A stretch of 64,000 bases of DNA from Homoserinimonas sp044769865 (GCF_044769865.1 NZ_JBIZWA010000001.1:930001-994000); one strand, 5' to 3'; numbered from the stretch's first letter, positions 33,784 through 42,942 are shown. Numbers and translations: made by a program. The notes: generated from the letters alone by a model not told the origin.

Positions 33784-34314
33784 GTGACTGACAACATGGT
33801 CCCCGTGAGTGAAGCAACCATCGAAGCGGATGGCGTCGAGCAGACGGCGAGCTCTGTGCCGGAGCTCGAAGAAGAGGGCGATATCGCCGCCGACTACATC
33901 GAGGAATTGCTCGATATCACCGACCTGGACGGTGACATTGAGATCGATGTTCGTGGTGGGCGTGCATATGTATCGGTGACTTCCCCCGAAGACAGCAATC
34001 TCCGAGTGCTGGCGAAGACCGAGACGGTCAACGCGCTGCAGGAGCTCACGCGTATCGCGGTGCAGACCAAGACCGGCAGCTTCTCACGCCTGATCCTCGA
34101 CGTGGGTGGATCTCGCGAGGCACGCCAGAAGGAACTGGCGAATCTCGTCGAGCGTGCGGTCGAGCGCATCGAGGCCGGCGCGACATCCGCAGCACTGCCG
34201 CCCATGTCCTCGTACGAGCGCAAGCTCGTGCACGACATCGTGGCCGAGAAGGGCTTCACCTCTGAGTCGGAAGGCGAGGGTCGCGATCGCCACACGGTGG
34301 TTCGTCGCGCCTAA
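33784..34314 (+). CDS. khpB: KhpB/Jag-like KH-R3H RNA-binding protein
   Basis: RNA-binding protein (SpoIIIJ-associated family), 176 residues. An acidic N-terminal stretch leads into a KH-like domain (about 40-110) and a C-terminal R3H domain (about 115-175) with the R...H motif in SYERKLVHDIV. The N-terminal Jag_N domain of the Bacillus/streptococcal protein is missing, as usual in actinobacteria. In other gram-positives KhpB works with KhpA in cell elongation control. GTG start six bases after the yidC stop. The first parS site begins 9 bp after its stop codon. Confidence 0.9.
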   Translation: MTDNMVPVSEATIEADGVEQTASSVPELEEEGDIAADYIEELLDITDLDGDIEIDVRGGRAYVSVTSPEDSNLRVLAKTETVNALQELTRIAVQTKTGSFSRLILDVGGSREARQKELANLVERAVERIEAGATSAALPPMSSYERKLVHDIVAEKGFTSESEGEGRDRHTVVRRA

Positions 34315-34323
34315 GGTGCCTCA

Positions 34324-34339
34324 TGTTTCACGTGAAACA
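34324..34339. promoter_or_regulatory. parS: parS site 1
   Basis: TGTTTCACGTGAAACA is a perfect 16-bp ParB-binding palindrome, 9 bp after khpB. Confidence 0.97.
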
Positions 34340-34373
34340 TTTGGAGCGCTGACTCGGTAACTTCCAGCGCTGA

Positions 34374-34389
34374 TGTTTCACGTGAAACG
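34374..34389. promoter_or_regulatory. parS: parS site 2
   Basis: TGTTTCACGTGAAACG matches the ParB consensus at 15 of 16 positions (last base differs). Confidence 0.95.
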
Positions 34390-34433
34390 TCAGCCCGGGG
34401 CGGCACTGTGACAGCCAAAATTGCGACAGCACA

Positions 34434-34449
34434 GGTTTCACGTGAAACA
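34434..34449. promoter_or_regulatory. parS: parS site 3
   Basis: GGTTTCACGTGAAACA matches the consensus at 15 of 16 positions. It lies 48 bp before the chosen rsmG start. Confidence 0.95.
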
Positions 34450-34497
34450 TTGACTGGATCCGCCGTAGAGATAGACCCACGACGACGAAGGACGGAT

Positions 34498-35130
34498 ATG
34501 CCCGACACCACCATCGAGCGCGAGCCGGATGCTGCCGCAGCACTGTTTGGTGACCGTATCGACCTGGCGCGGAGTTTTGTGGCCGATCTCGGGCAACGCG
34601 GCGAAGAACTGGGGCTCATCGGCCCCCTCGAACTCCCCCGCCTTTGGACCCGTCATGTCGTGAACTCAGCGCTCATGGCTCCGCTGCTTCGCCCCGGCCG
34701 GGTCGGCGACATCGGCAGCGGGGCCGGGCTCCCCGGCATCGCGCTGGCGATCGCGCGGCCGGACGTCGAATTCATCCTGATCGAGCCGATGGAGAGGCGC
34801 GTTGGCTGGCTGAACGAGCAGGTGGCGGCGCTTGGTCTGGACAATGTCGAGGTCATGCGGGCTCGCGCGGAAGAAGCAAAGCTGAGCCCGTGGCTTGACC
34901 AGGCGACCGCCCGCGCTGTGAGTGCCCTCAGCAAGCTCATTCCCCTCGTGGCACCCCTCATGAAGTCGGGCGGCGAAGTCCTCTTCTTTAAGGGCGCCAG
35001 CGTTGGGAAGGAGATTGAGGCCGCATCCAAGGCCATTCGTCGTCATCGCCTGCACGACATCGAGGTGCTCGTCCTTGGTGAGGAGTACGGTACGGAGCCC
35101 ACTCGGGTGTTTCGGGCTACAGTGGATTGA
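34498..35130 (+). CDS. rsmG: RsmG (GidB) 16S rRNA m7G527 methyltransferase
   Basis: SAM-dependent methyltransferase modifying G527 of 16S rRNA (E. coli numbering); loss gives low-level streptomycin resistance in other bacteria. The 210-residue product has the SAM motif VGDIGSGAGLPGIALAI, the acidic loop EFILIEPMERRVGWLNE and the C-terminal FFKGASVGKEIEAA. The ATG with AAGGA upstream was chosen. A GTG at 34408 would add 30 residues and would run through parS site 3, encoding VSRET there. Some relatives are annotated with such extensions, so the longer form is not excluded. Confidence 0.93.
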   Translation: MPDTTIEREPDAAAALFGDRIDLARSFVADLGQRGEELGLIGPLELPRLWTRHVVNSALMAPLLRPGRVGDIGSGAGLPGIALAIARPDVEFILIEPMERRVGWLNEQVAALGLDNVEVMRARAEEAKLSPWLDQATARAVSALSKLIPLVAPLMKSGGEVLFFKGASVGKEIEAASKAIRRHRLHDIEVLVLGEEYGTEPTRVFRATVD

Positions 35131-35235
35131 CCCGTTTCCTGGCTTCCGGACTCCGCGAGAGCACCGGCAGGGGCGGCGCGGACAGACGCGAGCCCGACGC
35201 GGTATCCACGACACACTCCCCTCGATAGACCAGAA

Positions 35236-35251
35236 GGTTTCACGTGAAACA
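35236..35251. promoter_or_regulatory. parS: parS site 4, overlapping the parA start codon
   Basis: GGTTTCACGTGAAACA (15 of 16 consensus). The parA GTG start (35244-35246) is the middle of this palindrome. Confidence 0.95.
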
Positions 35252-36359
35252 TCACGACAACGGCAGCGGCAGTCCCGAGCTCGACCAGCGCGCCCGCGAG
35301 GAACTGGAAGCCGCCTTTGCGGTGAGTGGTAGCGGCGACGTCGTGCGGGATCTTGGTCGCACGGACGAGTCCAATGCCGCCAAGACGGAGACCGGTCAGA
35401 GCAAGGCACCCGACGCCTCGAGCGAACTGAAGACGAAGAAGCCCTCGTCGACCTCCGCGCTCGGAGGCTTCGCTGACACTCCCCTGGCTCGTGAGCTGTC
35501 GGAGATCACCCGTCGTCGACGTGCCCTCGAGGCCGAAGAGCTGCCCCTGCCTGCCGCGACGCGCGTGATCACGGTCGCGAACCAGAAGGGCGGGGTCGGC
35601 AAGACCACGACCACGGTGAATCTCGCGGCCGCCCTCGCCAAGAACGGCGCCCGCGTGCTGGTCATTGACCTCGATCCCCAGGGAAATGCGTCCACTGCGC
35701 TGGGCGTCGAGCATCGCTCCGACACCGTGAGCGTCTACGACGTCATCGTCAATGACGTCGAGATCGTGGATGTCGTGAAGAAGAGCACCGAAGGCGGCGA
35801 GCTGTACTGCCTTCCCGCCACGATTCATCTCGCCGGCGCTGAGATCGAGCTTGTCTCCCTCGTTGCGCGCGAGCAGCGCCTGCGTTCCGCGCTCGACAAG
35901 TTCCTGAGCGAGGCGGAGGAGCCCTTCCACTATGTCTTCATCGACTGCCCTCCCTCTCTCGGCCTTCTGACGATCAACGCCTTCGTCGCCGCGCGCGAGG
36001 TGCTGATCCCGATCCAGTGCGAGTACTACGCACTTGAGGGACTCAGCCAGCTGCTCAACAACATCAAGCTGATCGAACGACACCTCAACCCTGAACTTGT
36101 CGTATCGACGATCCTGCTCACGATGTATGACTCCCGCACCAACCTTTCCAACCAGGTAGCGGATGACGTGCGGCAGCACTTCCCCGCCGAAGTGCTTGCC
36201 ACGCCCATCCCAAGATCTGTGAGAATCAGCGAAGCGCCGAGTTTCGGGCTCAGTGTCATCAGCTACGACACGAACTCGCCGGGTTCGATCTCCTATCTCG
36301 AAGCGGCTGCGGAGATTGCCCGCCGGGGAGCTCCCGAAAGCGCCGGCGCGAGCAAATAG
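35244..36359 (+). CDS. parA: ParA chromosome partitioning ATPase
   Basis: Walker-type ATPase that moves the ParB-parS complex to segregate origins. The 371-residue product has a long, low-complexity N-terminal extension of about 105 residues. The ParA core follows, with the deviant Walker A NQKGGVGKTTTTVN, VLVIDLDPQGNAST and the Walker B region FIDCPPSLGLLT. GTG start lies inside parS site 4, so ParB bound there would cover the translation and possibly the transcription start. The next gene is parB after 45 bp. Confidence 0.96.
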   Translation: MKHHDNGSGSPELDQRAREELEAAFAVSGSGDVVRDLGRTDESNAAKTETGQSKAPDASSELKTKKPSSTSALGGFADTPLARELSEITRRRRALEAEELPLPAATRVITVANQKGGVGKTTTTVNLAAALAKNGARVLVIDLDPQGNASTALGVEHRSDTVSVYDVIVNDVEIVDVVKKSTEGGELYCLPATIHLAGAEIELVSLVAREQRLRSALDKFLSEAEEPFHYVFIDCPPSLGLLTINAFVAAREVLIPIQCEYYALEGLSQLLNNIKLIERHLNPELVVSTILLTMYDSRTNLSNQVADDVRQHFPAEVLATPIPRSVRISEAPSFGLSVISYDTNSPGSISYLEAAAEIARRGAPESAGASK

Positions 36360-36404
36360 CGCCCGAAGAATCACCAAGCAACACCAGGACGAACGGAAAC
36401 ACCA

Positions 36405-37370
36405 ATGGCAGCAAAGCGCACGGGACTCGGCCGCGGCATCGGCGCCCTCATCCCGACCGATGAAGGCTCGCCGACTCGACCGGTCGACGTGTTCTTCCCC
36501 TCCGGCGCGCGTCCAGCGGTTGCCGAGGACGAGATTCCCGGCCTCGCAGAGGTGCCGGGGGCGCGTCTCGCCAGCATCGACCCCCGGAAGGTCGTCCCCA
36601 ACGCGAACCAGCCTCGCCACGTCTTCGTGCAGGAGGAGCTCGATGAGCTGATCCACTCGATTCGTGAGTTTGGTGTGCTTCAGCCGATTGTCGTGCGCCC
36701 AATAGCGGATGCCGACCCCGACGGACCGGAATACGAACTCGTCATGGGTGAGCGCCGCCTGCGGGCCACCAAGCACCTCGGGCTCGAGAGCATTCCCGCC
36801 GTCATCAAGAACACGGCGGATGACGCCATGCTCCGCGATGCACTCCTCGAGAACCTGCACCGCGCGAACCTCAACCCGCTTGAAGAGGCGTCGGCATACC
36901 AGCAGTTGTTGTCGGACTTCGGCATCACCCAGGAGCAGCTGGCCGAGAGAATCGGTCGCTCCCGTCCACAGATCACCAACACGCTCCGGCTGCTTCGTCT
37001 CCCTGAGACCGTGCAGCAGCGTGTCGCCGCAGGTGTGTTGAGTGCCGGCCATGCCCGCGCGATCCTGTCGACCGGTGAGCCAGAGGCGATGGAGCGCCTC
37101 GCCGACAAGATCATCAACGAAGACCTGTCGGTGCGGTCTGCGGAAGCAGCGGCCGGTCAAATCTCGAACAAGCCCAAGCGCGCCACCAACCCAACGCGTG
37201 GGGGTCGTCAGGGACAGCTGGATGAGATTGCGGAACGTCTGGGCGACCGTCTCGACACCCGGGTGAAGGTCACCCTGGGTGCGAAGAAGGGTTCGATTGT
37301 GATCGATTTTGCGACGGTCGGCGACCTCAATCGCATTCTGGACGAACTGGGCGACCCGGGCTTCCAGTAG
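36405..37370 (+). CDS. parB: ParB centromere-binding CTPase
   Basis: Binds parS, spreads on DNA as a CTP-dependent clamp and recruits SMC. The 321-residue product begins with the ParA-interacting KRTGLGRGIGALIP. The CTP-binding domain has conserved MGERRLRATK and ENLHRANLNPLEEA motifs. A helix-turn-helix for parS follows (about 175-215: TQEQLAERIGRSRPQITNTL), then a C-terminal dimerisation domain. Four parS sites lie within 2 kb upstream. Convergent with the ATP-grasp gene. Confidence 0.97.
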   Translation: MAAKRTGLGRGIGALIPTDEGSPTRPVDVFFPSGARPAVAEDEIPGLAEVPGARLASIDPRKVVPNANQPRHVFVQEELDELIHSIREFGVLQPIVVRPIADADPDGPEYELVMGERRLRATKHLGLESIPAVIKNTADDAMLRDALLENLHRANLNPLEEASAYQQLLSDFGITQEQLAERIGRSRPQITNTLRLLRLPETVQQRVAAGVLSAGHARAILSTGEPEAMERLADKIINEDLSVRSAEAAAGQISNKPKRATNPTRGGRQGQLDEIAERLGDRLDTRVKVTLGAKKGSIVIDFATVGDLNRILDELGDPGFQ

Positions 37371-37373
37371 CCT

Positions 37374-37400
37374 AGAAACCTGCGCTGATCAGGGGTTTTT
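37374..37400. terminator. Possible terminator behind parB
   Basis: AAACCTG and CAGGGGTTT can pair with a bulge and are followed by a T-run (37396-37400) on the plus strand. It lies in the 28-bp gap between converging genes. Confidence 0.4.
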
Positions 37401-38361
37401 ATGCCCTTGCGTCACGCAGGGCGGCCTGGCAGAGCGCGAGATATGCCCACCCGACATCGTGTCCTGCGACCTCGAGGGCGCGGGGGAACAATGACGTCTC
37501 AGTGAGGCCGGGCATGACACTCGCCTCGAGGAAGAACGGGGTGCCCGCGCCATCCACCATGAAGTCCATGCGCGAGATGTGGCGGAGCCGAAGGGTCTCG
37601 TGTGCCGTGATGGCCGCCTCTGACGCGCGGGCTGCGACCTCGTCTGAGATTCGCGCGGGCGTGTAGAACCGCGTCTCCCCCGCGTTGTACCGTGCCTCGA
37701 AACTGTAGAAACCGGAGATCGGCTCGATCTCGACGGGTGGAACGGCAACGGGCCCGTCACCCGTATCGATCACGCACACGGAGATCTCGGTGCCAACGAT
37801 CTTCTGCTCCACGAGGGCGACGTCACCGTATCGGTAGGCGTGCACCATCGCAGTCGCGAGGTCACCCGGCTCATCGACGATCGTGACGCCCTGAGCGGAA
37901 CCACCCTGGGCCGGCTTGACGACCACGGGGCCGCTCAGTTCAGCAGAGATTCGGTCGAGCACGTTGACCGCACCGAGGTCGCGGAAGGTGTCTCGCGACA
38001 GCGCGATGGAGCGTGGCGTGGGCACATTTGCTCTGCTGACCAGGGCTTTTGCTGTCGGTTTGTCCCAGGCCATCCGCGACGCATCGGCTCGGGAGCCAAC
38101 AAAGGGCACCCCGACAAAGTCGAGGAGGCCACGCAGCGAGCCATCCTCTCCCCCGGCACCGTGGAGGGCGGGCCACACCACGTCTGGCTGCCCGGATTCG
38201 AGGTGCGCGAACAGCGTGGCATCCGGGTCGCGAAGTTCGACTGTGACCCCCTGCGAGCGAAGGCTGTCGGCGATGCGACGGCCGGAGCGCAGCGAGACAT
38301 CCCGCTCGTGCGAGATGCCGCCAGCGAGGATCAGTACGGAACTCGGGGTGAACTCGTCCAT
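37399..38361 (-). CDS. D-alanine-D-alanine ligase family ATP-grasp enzyme
   Basis: ATP-grasp ligase of the Ddl family, 320 residues. It starts VLILAGGISHERDVSLRSG, as Ddl enzymes do (GG.S.E). The ATP-grasp core includes VVKPAQGGSAQGVTIV, VALVEQKIVGTEISVCVI and the Mg/ATP motif FFLEASVMPGLTETSLFPRA, which resembles the Ddl NEVNTMPGFT. Small differences (LEASVMPGL for E-N-MPG) leave room for a relative with another substrate. Many actinobacteria keep such a gene next to parB besides a main ddl elsewhere. ATG start at MDEFTPSS. Confidence 0.8.
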   Translation of the reverse strand: MDEFTPSSVLILAGGISHERDVSLRSGRRIADSLRSQGVTVELRDPDATLFAHLESGQPDVVWPALHGAGGEDGSLRGLLDFVGVPFVGSRADASRMAWDKPTAKALVSRANVPTPRSIALSRDTFRDLGAVNVLDRISAELSGPVVVKPAQGGSAQGVTIVDEPGDLATAMVHAYRYGDVALVEQKIVGTEISVCVIDTGDGPVAVPPVEIEPISGFYSFEARYNAGETRFYTPARISDEVAARASEAAITAHETLRLRHISRMDFMVDGAGTPFFLEASVMPGLTETSLFPRALEVAGHDVGWAYLALCQAALRDARA

Positions 38362-38405
38362 TGCGATGCAGTTCCTTCGGGGTATTGCGGTGCCTGCGGG
38401 GCGCG

Positions 38406-39743
38406 TCAGTTGATGTTTGGCGGCGGGCTCGTGACGTGAATCGGCTCGACGACGGGAATCTGGCCCGTGACGACAGGCCCACTCGTCGCGAAAGTCTTGA
38501 GCAGTTCGAGTTCGCCGTTGATGACGGAGGTGAGACGACGGATGCCCGTGCGAATCGTCTCCTCGTTGGGGTAGCAGAACGACAGGCGCATCATGTGGCG
38601 GCCGCCACCGTCGGCGAAGAAGGCCGTGCCGGGCGTATAGGCGACAAGCTCCTTGACCGCCCGGGGCAGCATCTCCTTGGAGTCGAGCGTCGACGGCAGT
38701 CGGAGCCAGACGTAGAAGCCCCCGTTGGGGACCGTCCATTCCATCTCGGGCAGGTGCTCCTGCAGAGAGGAGAGCATGGCGTCGCGGCGAGAGCGGTAGA
38801 CGTCGCGGAAGGCGTCGATCTGGCCCTTCCAGTCGGAACTGCGGAGGTACTCCGTGATCGCGAACTGGCTGAAGGAGCTCGGACAGAGGGTTGCGGACTC
38901 ATTGGCGAGGATCAGCTTTTCCCTGATGGCATGGGGTGCGAGCGCCCAGCCGACCCGGAAGCCGGGGGCGAAGGTCTTGGAGAAGCTGCCGAGGTAGATC
39001 ACGCCATCCTCTTCGATCGACCGCATGGCGTGGGGCGGCGGGGTGTCGAAGTAGAGGAGACCGTAGGGGTTGTCCTCGAGCACCAGGATGTCGTTGGCCT
39101 TGCAGATCTCAAGGATTTCGAGGCGGCGCTCCCAGGTGAGCGTGACCCCGGCCGGGTTGTGGAAGGTCGGGATCGTGTAGAGGAACTTGATGCGCTTGCC
39201 CTCGGCCTGCAGCCGCGCGATCGCTTCGCGCAGGGCCTGGGGGATGAGGCCGTCCTCGTCCATCATGACGTGGGCGACCTCGGCCTGATATGAGCGGAAG
39301 ACGCCGATGGCGCCGACATAGCTCGGCGCCTCAGCAAGGATGACGTCGCCCGGATCGATGAAGAGCTTCGTCACCAGGTCGAGCGCCTGCTGCGATCCGG
39401 TGGTGACGACCACGTCGTCGACACTGCCCCGGATGCCCTCGAGCGCCATGATCTCGAGGATGTACTCGCGAAGTTCGGGCGTGCCCTGGCCTGAGCCGTA
39501 CTGCAGCGCCGTCGGGCCGGAATCGCGCATGACCCGCTCGAGTGAGGAGGTCACGAGGTCAGGCGAGAGTGCTGACACGTAGGGCATGCCGCCAGCCAGG
39601 GAAACCACCTCGGGCCGAGATGCGACTGCGAAGAGCGCTCGAACCTCGGATGCGCTGAGTCCGGCAGTCCGGTGCGCGTAGTGGTCGTACCACGGGTCGA
39701 ATCTCGTGCTCGACCCGCCCGATGTGGATTCGTGCGGCGTCAT
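38406..39743 (-). CDS. PLP-dependent aminotransferase, class I/II (2-aminoadipate/MocR-type fold)
   Basis: Fold-type I aminotransferase of 445 residues. The PLP-binding Lys is in YLGSFSKTFAPGFRVGW. Cofactor-contacting residues appear in TTGSQQALDL, PTFHNPAGVT and LEDNPYGLLYF. The sequence GGMPYVSALSPD and QYGSGQGTPELREYI place it near the LysN/aromatic 2-aminoadipate subgroup and the aminotransferase half of MocR regulators, but no DNA-binding domain is attached. The exact amino donor is unknown. Long Ser/Thr/Gly-rich N-terminus. Single gene with the trx terminator upstream. Confidence 0.85.
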   Translation of the reverse strand: MTPHESTSGGSSTRFDPWYDHYAHRTAGLSASEVRALFAVASRPEVVSLAGGMPYVSALSPDLVTSSLERVMRDSGPTALQYGSGQGTPELREYILEIMALEGIRGSVDDVVVTTGSQQALDLVTKLFIDPGDVILAEAPSYVGAIGVFRSYQAEVAHVMMDEDGLIPQALREAIARLQAEGKRIKFLYTIPTFHNPAGVTLTWERRLEILEICKANDILVLEDNPYGLLYFDTPPPHAMRSIEEDGVIYLGSFSKTFAPGFRVGWALAPHAIREKLILANESATLCPSSFSQFAITEYLRSSDWKGQIDAFRDVYRSRRDAMLSSLQEHLPEMEWTVPNGGFYVWLRLPSTLDSKEMLPRAVKELVAYTPGTAFFADGGGRHMMRLSFCYPNEETIRTGIRRLTSVINGELELLKTFATSGPVVTGQIPVVEPIHVTSPPPNIN

Positions 39744-39790
39744 GGTGATCCCTTGTCCTCAGGGTGCTGGAATCACTCAAGCCTAAGCGA

Positions 39791-39825
39791 CGAGGGCCCG
39801 CACTGCGTTCGCAGGCGGGCCCTCG
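39791..39825 (-). terminator. Terminator of the trxB-trxA unit
   Basis: CGAGGGCCCGC (39791-39801) pairs perfectly with GCGGGCCCTCG (39815-39825) with a 13-nt loop, 21 bp beyond the trxA stop. No T-run. Confidence 0.75.
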
Positions 39826-39845
39826 GTTGCACTACAGGGACGGCG

Positions 39846-40172
39846 TCAGCCGATGAACTCCGCGAGGTCGGCCTCGAGCGCGGGCTTTGGCTTCGCACCG
39901 ATGACGGTCTTGACGACCTCGCCGCCCTTGAAGACCTTCATGGCGGGGATCGAGGTGATCTGGTACTTCATGGCCGTCTGCGGGTTGTCGTCGACGTTGA
40001 GCTTGACGATCTCGAGCTTGTCGGAGTGCTCGGATGCGATCTGGTCGAGGATGGGGGAGACCGCGCGGCAGGGGCCACACCATTCCGCCCAGAAGTCGAC
40101 CATGATCGGCTTGTCGGAGTTGAGCACCTCGGCTTCGAAGGTGGCGTCGGTCACATCGCGTGCACTGGACAT
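39846..40172 (-). CDS. trxA: Thioredoxin
   Basis: Cytosolic dithiol reductant, 108 residues, with the active site WCGPC (C32/C35) in VDFWAEWCGPCRAVSP, the cis-Pro loop ITSIPAMKVFKGG and standard length. It lies 26 bp behind trxB on the same strand, so the reductase and its substrate are made together, as in many actinobacteria. Confidence 0.97.
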   Translation of the reverse strand: MSSARDVTDATFEAEVLNSDKPIMVDFWAEWCGPCRAVSPILDQIASEHSDKLEIVKLNVDDNPQTAMKYQITSIPAMKVFKGGEVVKTVIGAKPKPALEADLAEFIG

Positions 40173-40198
40173 GTCGTTCTCTCTTTCGTCGGGGGAAT

Positions 40199-41179
40199 TC
40201 AGGCGTGGGCGGGGCTGAGCGGGGCCTCGGGGATGGGGTCTGCCTCGACGCTGCTCTGCGGCAGCGAGGCGAGGTAGTGCTCGGCGTCGAGCGCCGCGAC
40301 CGTGCCGGAGCCGGCGGCCGTGACGGCCTGGCGGTAGGTGGGGTCGATGACGTCGCCAGCCGCGAAGACGCCGGGCACCGAGGTGCGGGAGCTGCGTCCA
40401 TCGACCGCGATCGTGCCGGCATCCGTGAGGTCGAGCTGCCCGTGCACGAGGTGCGTGCGCGGGTCGGCGCCGATCGCGATGAAGAGCCCATCGAGGTCGA
40501 GGTTCGACTCGCTGCCGTCCGTCGTGTCGACGAGGGTCACGCCCGTGAGGCGCTCCTCGCCGAGGATGCCGCCGACACGCTTGTTGAAGAGGAACTCAAT
40601 CTTCGGGTCGGCGTGAGCGCGGTCCTGCATGGCCTTGGAGGCGCGGAGCTCCTCGCTGCGGTGGATGATGTAGACCTTGTCGGCGAACTTCGTCAGGAAG
40701 GTGGCCTCCTCCATCGCCGAGTCGCCCCCGCCGACGACCGCGATGGTCTTCTGGCGGAAGAAGAAGCCGTCGCAGGTGGCGCACCACGAGATGCCGTAGC
40801 CGCTCAGGCGGTCCTCGTTGGGCAGCCCGAGCTTGCGGTAGGCCGAACCCGTCGCGAAGATCACGCTGAGCGCCTCGTGCGTCTCGCCGTTGCCGAGGGT
40901 GACCTTCTTGACGTCACCGGAGAGGTCGAGCTCGGTCACGTCGTCCATGACGATCTCGGTGCCGAAACGCTCGGCCTGCTTGCGCATGTTCTCCATGAGG
41001 TCGGGCCCGAGGATTCCCTCGGGGAACCCCGGGAAGTTCTCGACATCCGTCGTGTTCATGAGCTCACCGCCTGCCTCTACCGAGCTCGCGATGAGCATCG
41101 GGTTGAGGCCACCGCGTGCGGCGTAGATCGCTGCCGTGTACCCGGCGGGACCGGAACCGATGATGATGAGCTGGCGCAA
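40199..41179 (-). CDS. trxB: Thioredoxin reductase (NADPH)
   Basis: FAD enzyme that reduces thioredoxin with NADPH. The 326-residue product has FAD motif IIGSGPAGYTAAIYAARGG, redox-active CATC in SWCATCDGFF, the NADPH motif AVVGGGDSAMEEATFL and the closing GVFAAGDVIDPTYRQA. TTG start chosen because it has AAGGGGG upstream and matches the family N-terminus (RQLIIIGSGPAGY). A GTG 39 bp earlier is the alternative. Followed by trxA. Confidence 0.96.
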   Translation of the reverse strand: MRQLIIIGSGPAGYTAAIYAARGGLNPMLIASSVEAGGELMNTTDVENFPGFPEGILGPDLMENMRKQAERFGTEIVMDDVTELDLSGDVKKVTLGNGETHEALSVIFATGSAYRKLGLPNEDRLSGYGISWCATCDGFFFRQKTIAVVGGGDSAMEEATFLTKFADKVYIIHRSEELRASKAMQDRAHADPKIEFLFNKRVGGILGEERLTGVTLVDTTDGSESNLDLDGLFIAIGADPRTHLVHGQLDLTDAGTIAVDGRSSRTSVPGVFAAGDVIDPTYRQAVTAAGSGTVAALDAEHYLASLPQSSVEADPIPEAPLSPAHA

Positions 41180-41274
41180 GGCGCCCCCCTTCGAAGATTG
41201 TCGTATGCGGTGCAACACATCCTATTCGCCGCCTATTCCGCGATCACCGGGTGTGACGACCGTGACGGCGCGCC

Positions 41275-42942
41275 TCAGGAACGACGGATGCGACGCAGCG
41301 CGACATCACGGACGAGCGCGACATCCGGGTTCCGCAGCAGCAGGAGCACGCCAGCGTAGACGACGCCCATGATGGTGGCCACGAGGGCCATCGACGCGAT
41401 GGCTCCCGGCACGGTCGACAGGGCGAAGGCGCGTTCCTCGAAGCCGCCGAGCGTGCGGAAGGTGACGCCGCCGGCGACCGCCGCGATGCCCGCGGCGAGG
41501 AGGTACTGCAGGTGGCGCACGAGAAGGAGGCGGCCCCCGAGCGCCCCGATCTTGCGCCGCAGCACGAGGAAGGTGAGGGCGAATTGGGCGAAGAAGGTGA
41601 AGGAGGAGACCGCAGCGATGCCGACGCCGATCCACTCGACCGGCAGCGCGGTGCAGGCGAGGAAGCCGACGACGAAGAGCGCCGACTTCGCGACCTCGAC
41701 GAAGAACACCGTGCGGGTGTCCTCAAGGGCGTAGAAGGTGCGCTGCAGCACGAACACGGCGCTGAAGGGGGCGAGCCCGATCATGTAGACGGCGATGACG
41801 GCGGCCATCGCGAGCACGTAGTCGTGCCGGCTCTCGAAGATGCGGGCGAAGGGGGCGGCGACCACGATGAGCACGGCGGCGGCGAACATGATGATGAGAC
41901 CGATGGCGCGGAGGGAGGCCGAGACATCCGCCTTGACGGCGGGGATGTCGCCCGCCCCTGCGTTCGTGCTCATGCGGGTGAAGAACACGGTGGCGATCGA
42001 GACCGCGATGACCGAGTGCGGGAGCATGAAGATCAGCCAGGAGTTGCCGAGGGTCGCGGCGCCCGAGCCTTCCGCCACGGCGAGGCTCGCGGTGCGGGTC
42101 TGCACGAGCCCTGCGATCTGCGTCACAAGGATCATGGCGAAGACCCACCCGGCCGAACGCCCCGTCTTGGCAAGGCCGACGCCGCGCCAGTGGAAGTCGG
42201 GACGGTAGCGGATGCCGGCCCTGCGCCAGAAGAGCAGCAACACGAAGGCCTGCGCCGCGATGCCGAGGGTCGCGCTGCCCGCCAGCACCACGATGCGCTC
42301 GGTCGTCCAGACATCCACGGAACTGTTGACCTCTGCGCCGCCGAACAGCAGCTGGAACGCGATCAGGCCCGCGATCGCGACGACGTTGTTGAGGGCGGGT
42401 GCCCAGGCGAAGGGCCCGAAGGCGCCCCGGGCGTTGAGCACCTCACCGAGCAGGCTGTAGAGCGCGTAGAAGAAGATCTGCGGCAGGCACCAGTAGGCGA
42501 ACACGGTCGCGAGTGCGAGCACCTCGCTCGAGAAGCCGCGCCCGCCGTCGTCGGCCTGCTGCACGTAGAGCGTGACGAGCACGGGGGCGGCGAGCGTCGC
42601 GAGCACCGTGACGCCGAGGAACACCGTGATGCCGAGCGTGACGAGCTTGTTGATGAAGCCCGCCCCGCCGTCATCATGAACACCGGCGCGCACGATCTGC
42701 GGCACGAGCACCGCGCCGAGCACGCCGCCCGCGATGAGCGCGTAGATGTTGTTGGGCAGCTGGTTCGCGACCGCGAAGGCGTCGGCCGAAGCGGATGCCA
42801 CCTGGCCGATCGTCTGCGCCAGCACGATGGCCTTGACGAAGCCCAGCACGCGGCTGACCATCGTGCCGGAAGCCAGCAGCGCGGTCGAACGGCCGACGCT
42901 GCGTGGAGCCTTCCCGCCGGGCTCCTCCCCTGCCTCGCTCAC
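41275..42942 (-). CDS. murJ: MurJ lipid II flippase
   Basis: Moves lipid II across the membrane for peptidoglycan synthesis. The 555-residue product has about fourteen membrane segments of the MVF fold, beginning with ASGTMVSRVLGFVKAIVLAQTIG, the family's N-terminal signature with the conserved Arg, and QLPNNIYALIAGGVLGAVLVPQIV. Mycobacterial MviN carries a C-terminal pseudokinase and FhaA-binding region; this protein ends soon after the last membrane segment, so it lacks that part. GTG start overlaps the DUF6049 stop by 4 bp. Confidence 0.95.
   Translation of the reverse strand: MSEAGEEPGGKAPRSVGRSTALLASGTMVSRVLGFVKAIVLAQTIGQVASASADAFAVANQLPNNIYALIAGGVLGAVLVPQIVRAGVHDDGGAGFINKLVTLGITVFLGVTVLATLAAPVLVTLYVQQADDGGRGFSSEVLALATVFAYWCLPQIFFYALYSLLGEVLNARGAFGPFAWAPALNNVVAIAGLIAFQLLFGGAEVNSSVDVWTTERIVVLAGSATLGIAAQAFVLLLFWRRAGIRYRPDFHWRGVGLAKTGRSAGWVFAMILVTQIAGLVQTRTASLAVAEGSGAATLGNSWLIFMLPHSVIAVSIATVFFTRMSTNAGAGDIPAVKADVSASLRAIGLIIMFAAAVLIVVAAPFARIFESRHDYVLAMAAVIAVYMIGLAPFSAVFVLQRTFYALEDTRTVFFVEVAKSALFVVGFLACTALPVEWIGVGIAAVSSFTFFAQFALTFLVLRRKIGALGGRLLLVRHLQYLLAAGIAAVAGGVTFRTLGGFEERAFALSTVPGAIASMALVATIMGVVYAGVLLLLRNPDVALVRDVALRRIRRS

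Noticed and set aside
34408..34497. Longer RsmG starting at GTG 34408
   Set aside because: It would translate through parS site 3 and lacks a ribosome-binding site; the ATG at 34498 has AAGGA. Not fully excluded.
35043..37160. 705-codon open frame opposite parA and parB
   Set aside because: Antisense to conserved parA/parB with no homologous domains; same compositional bias.
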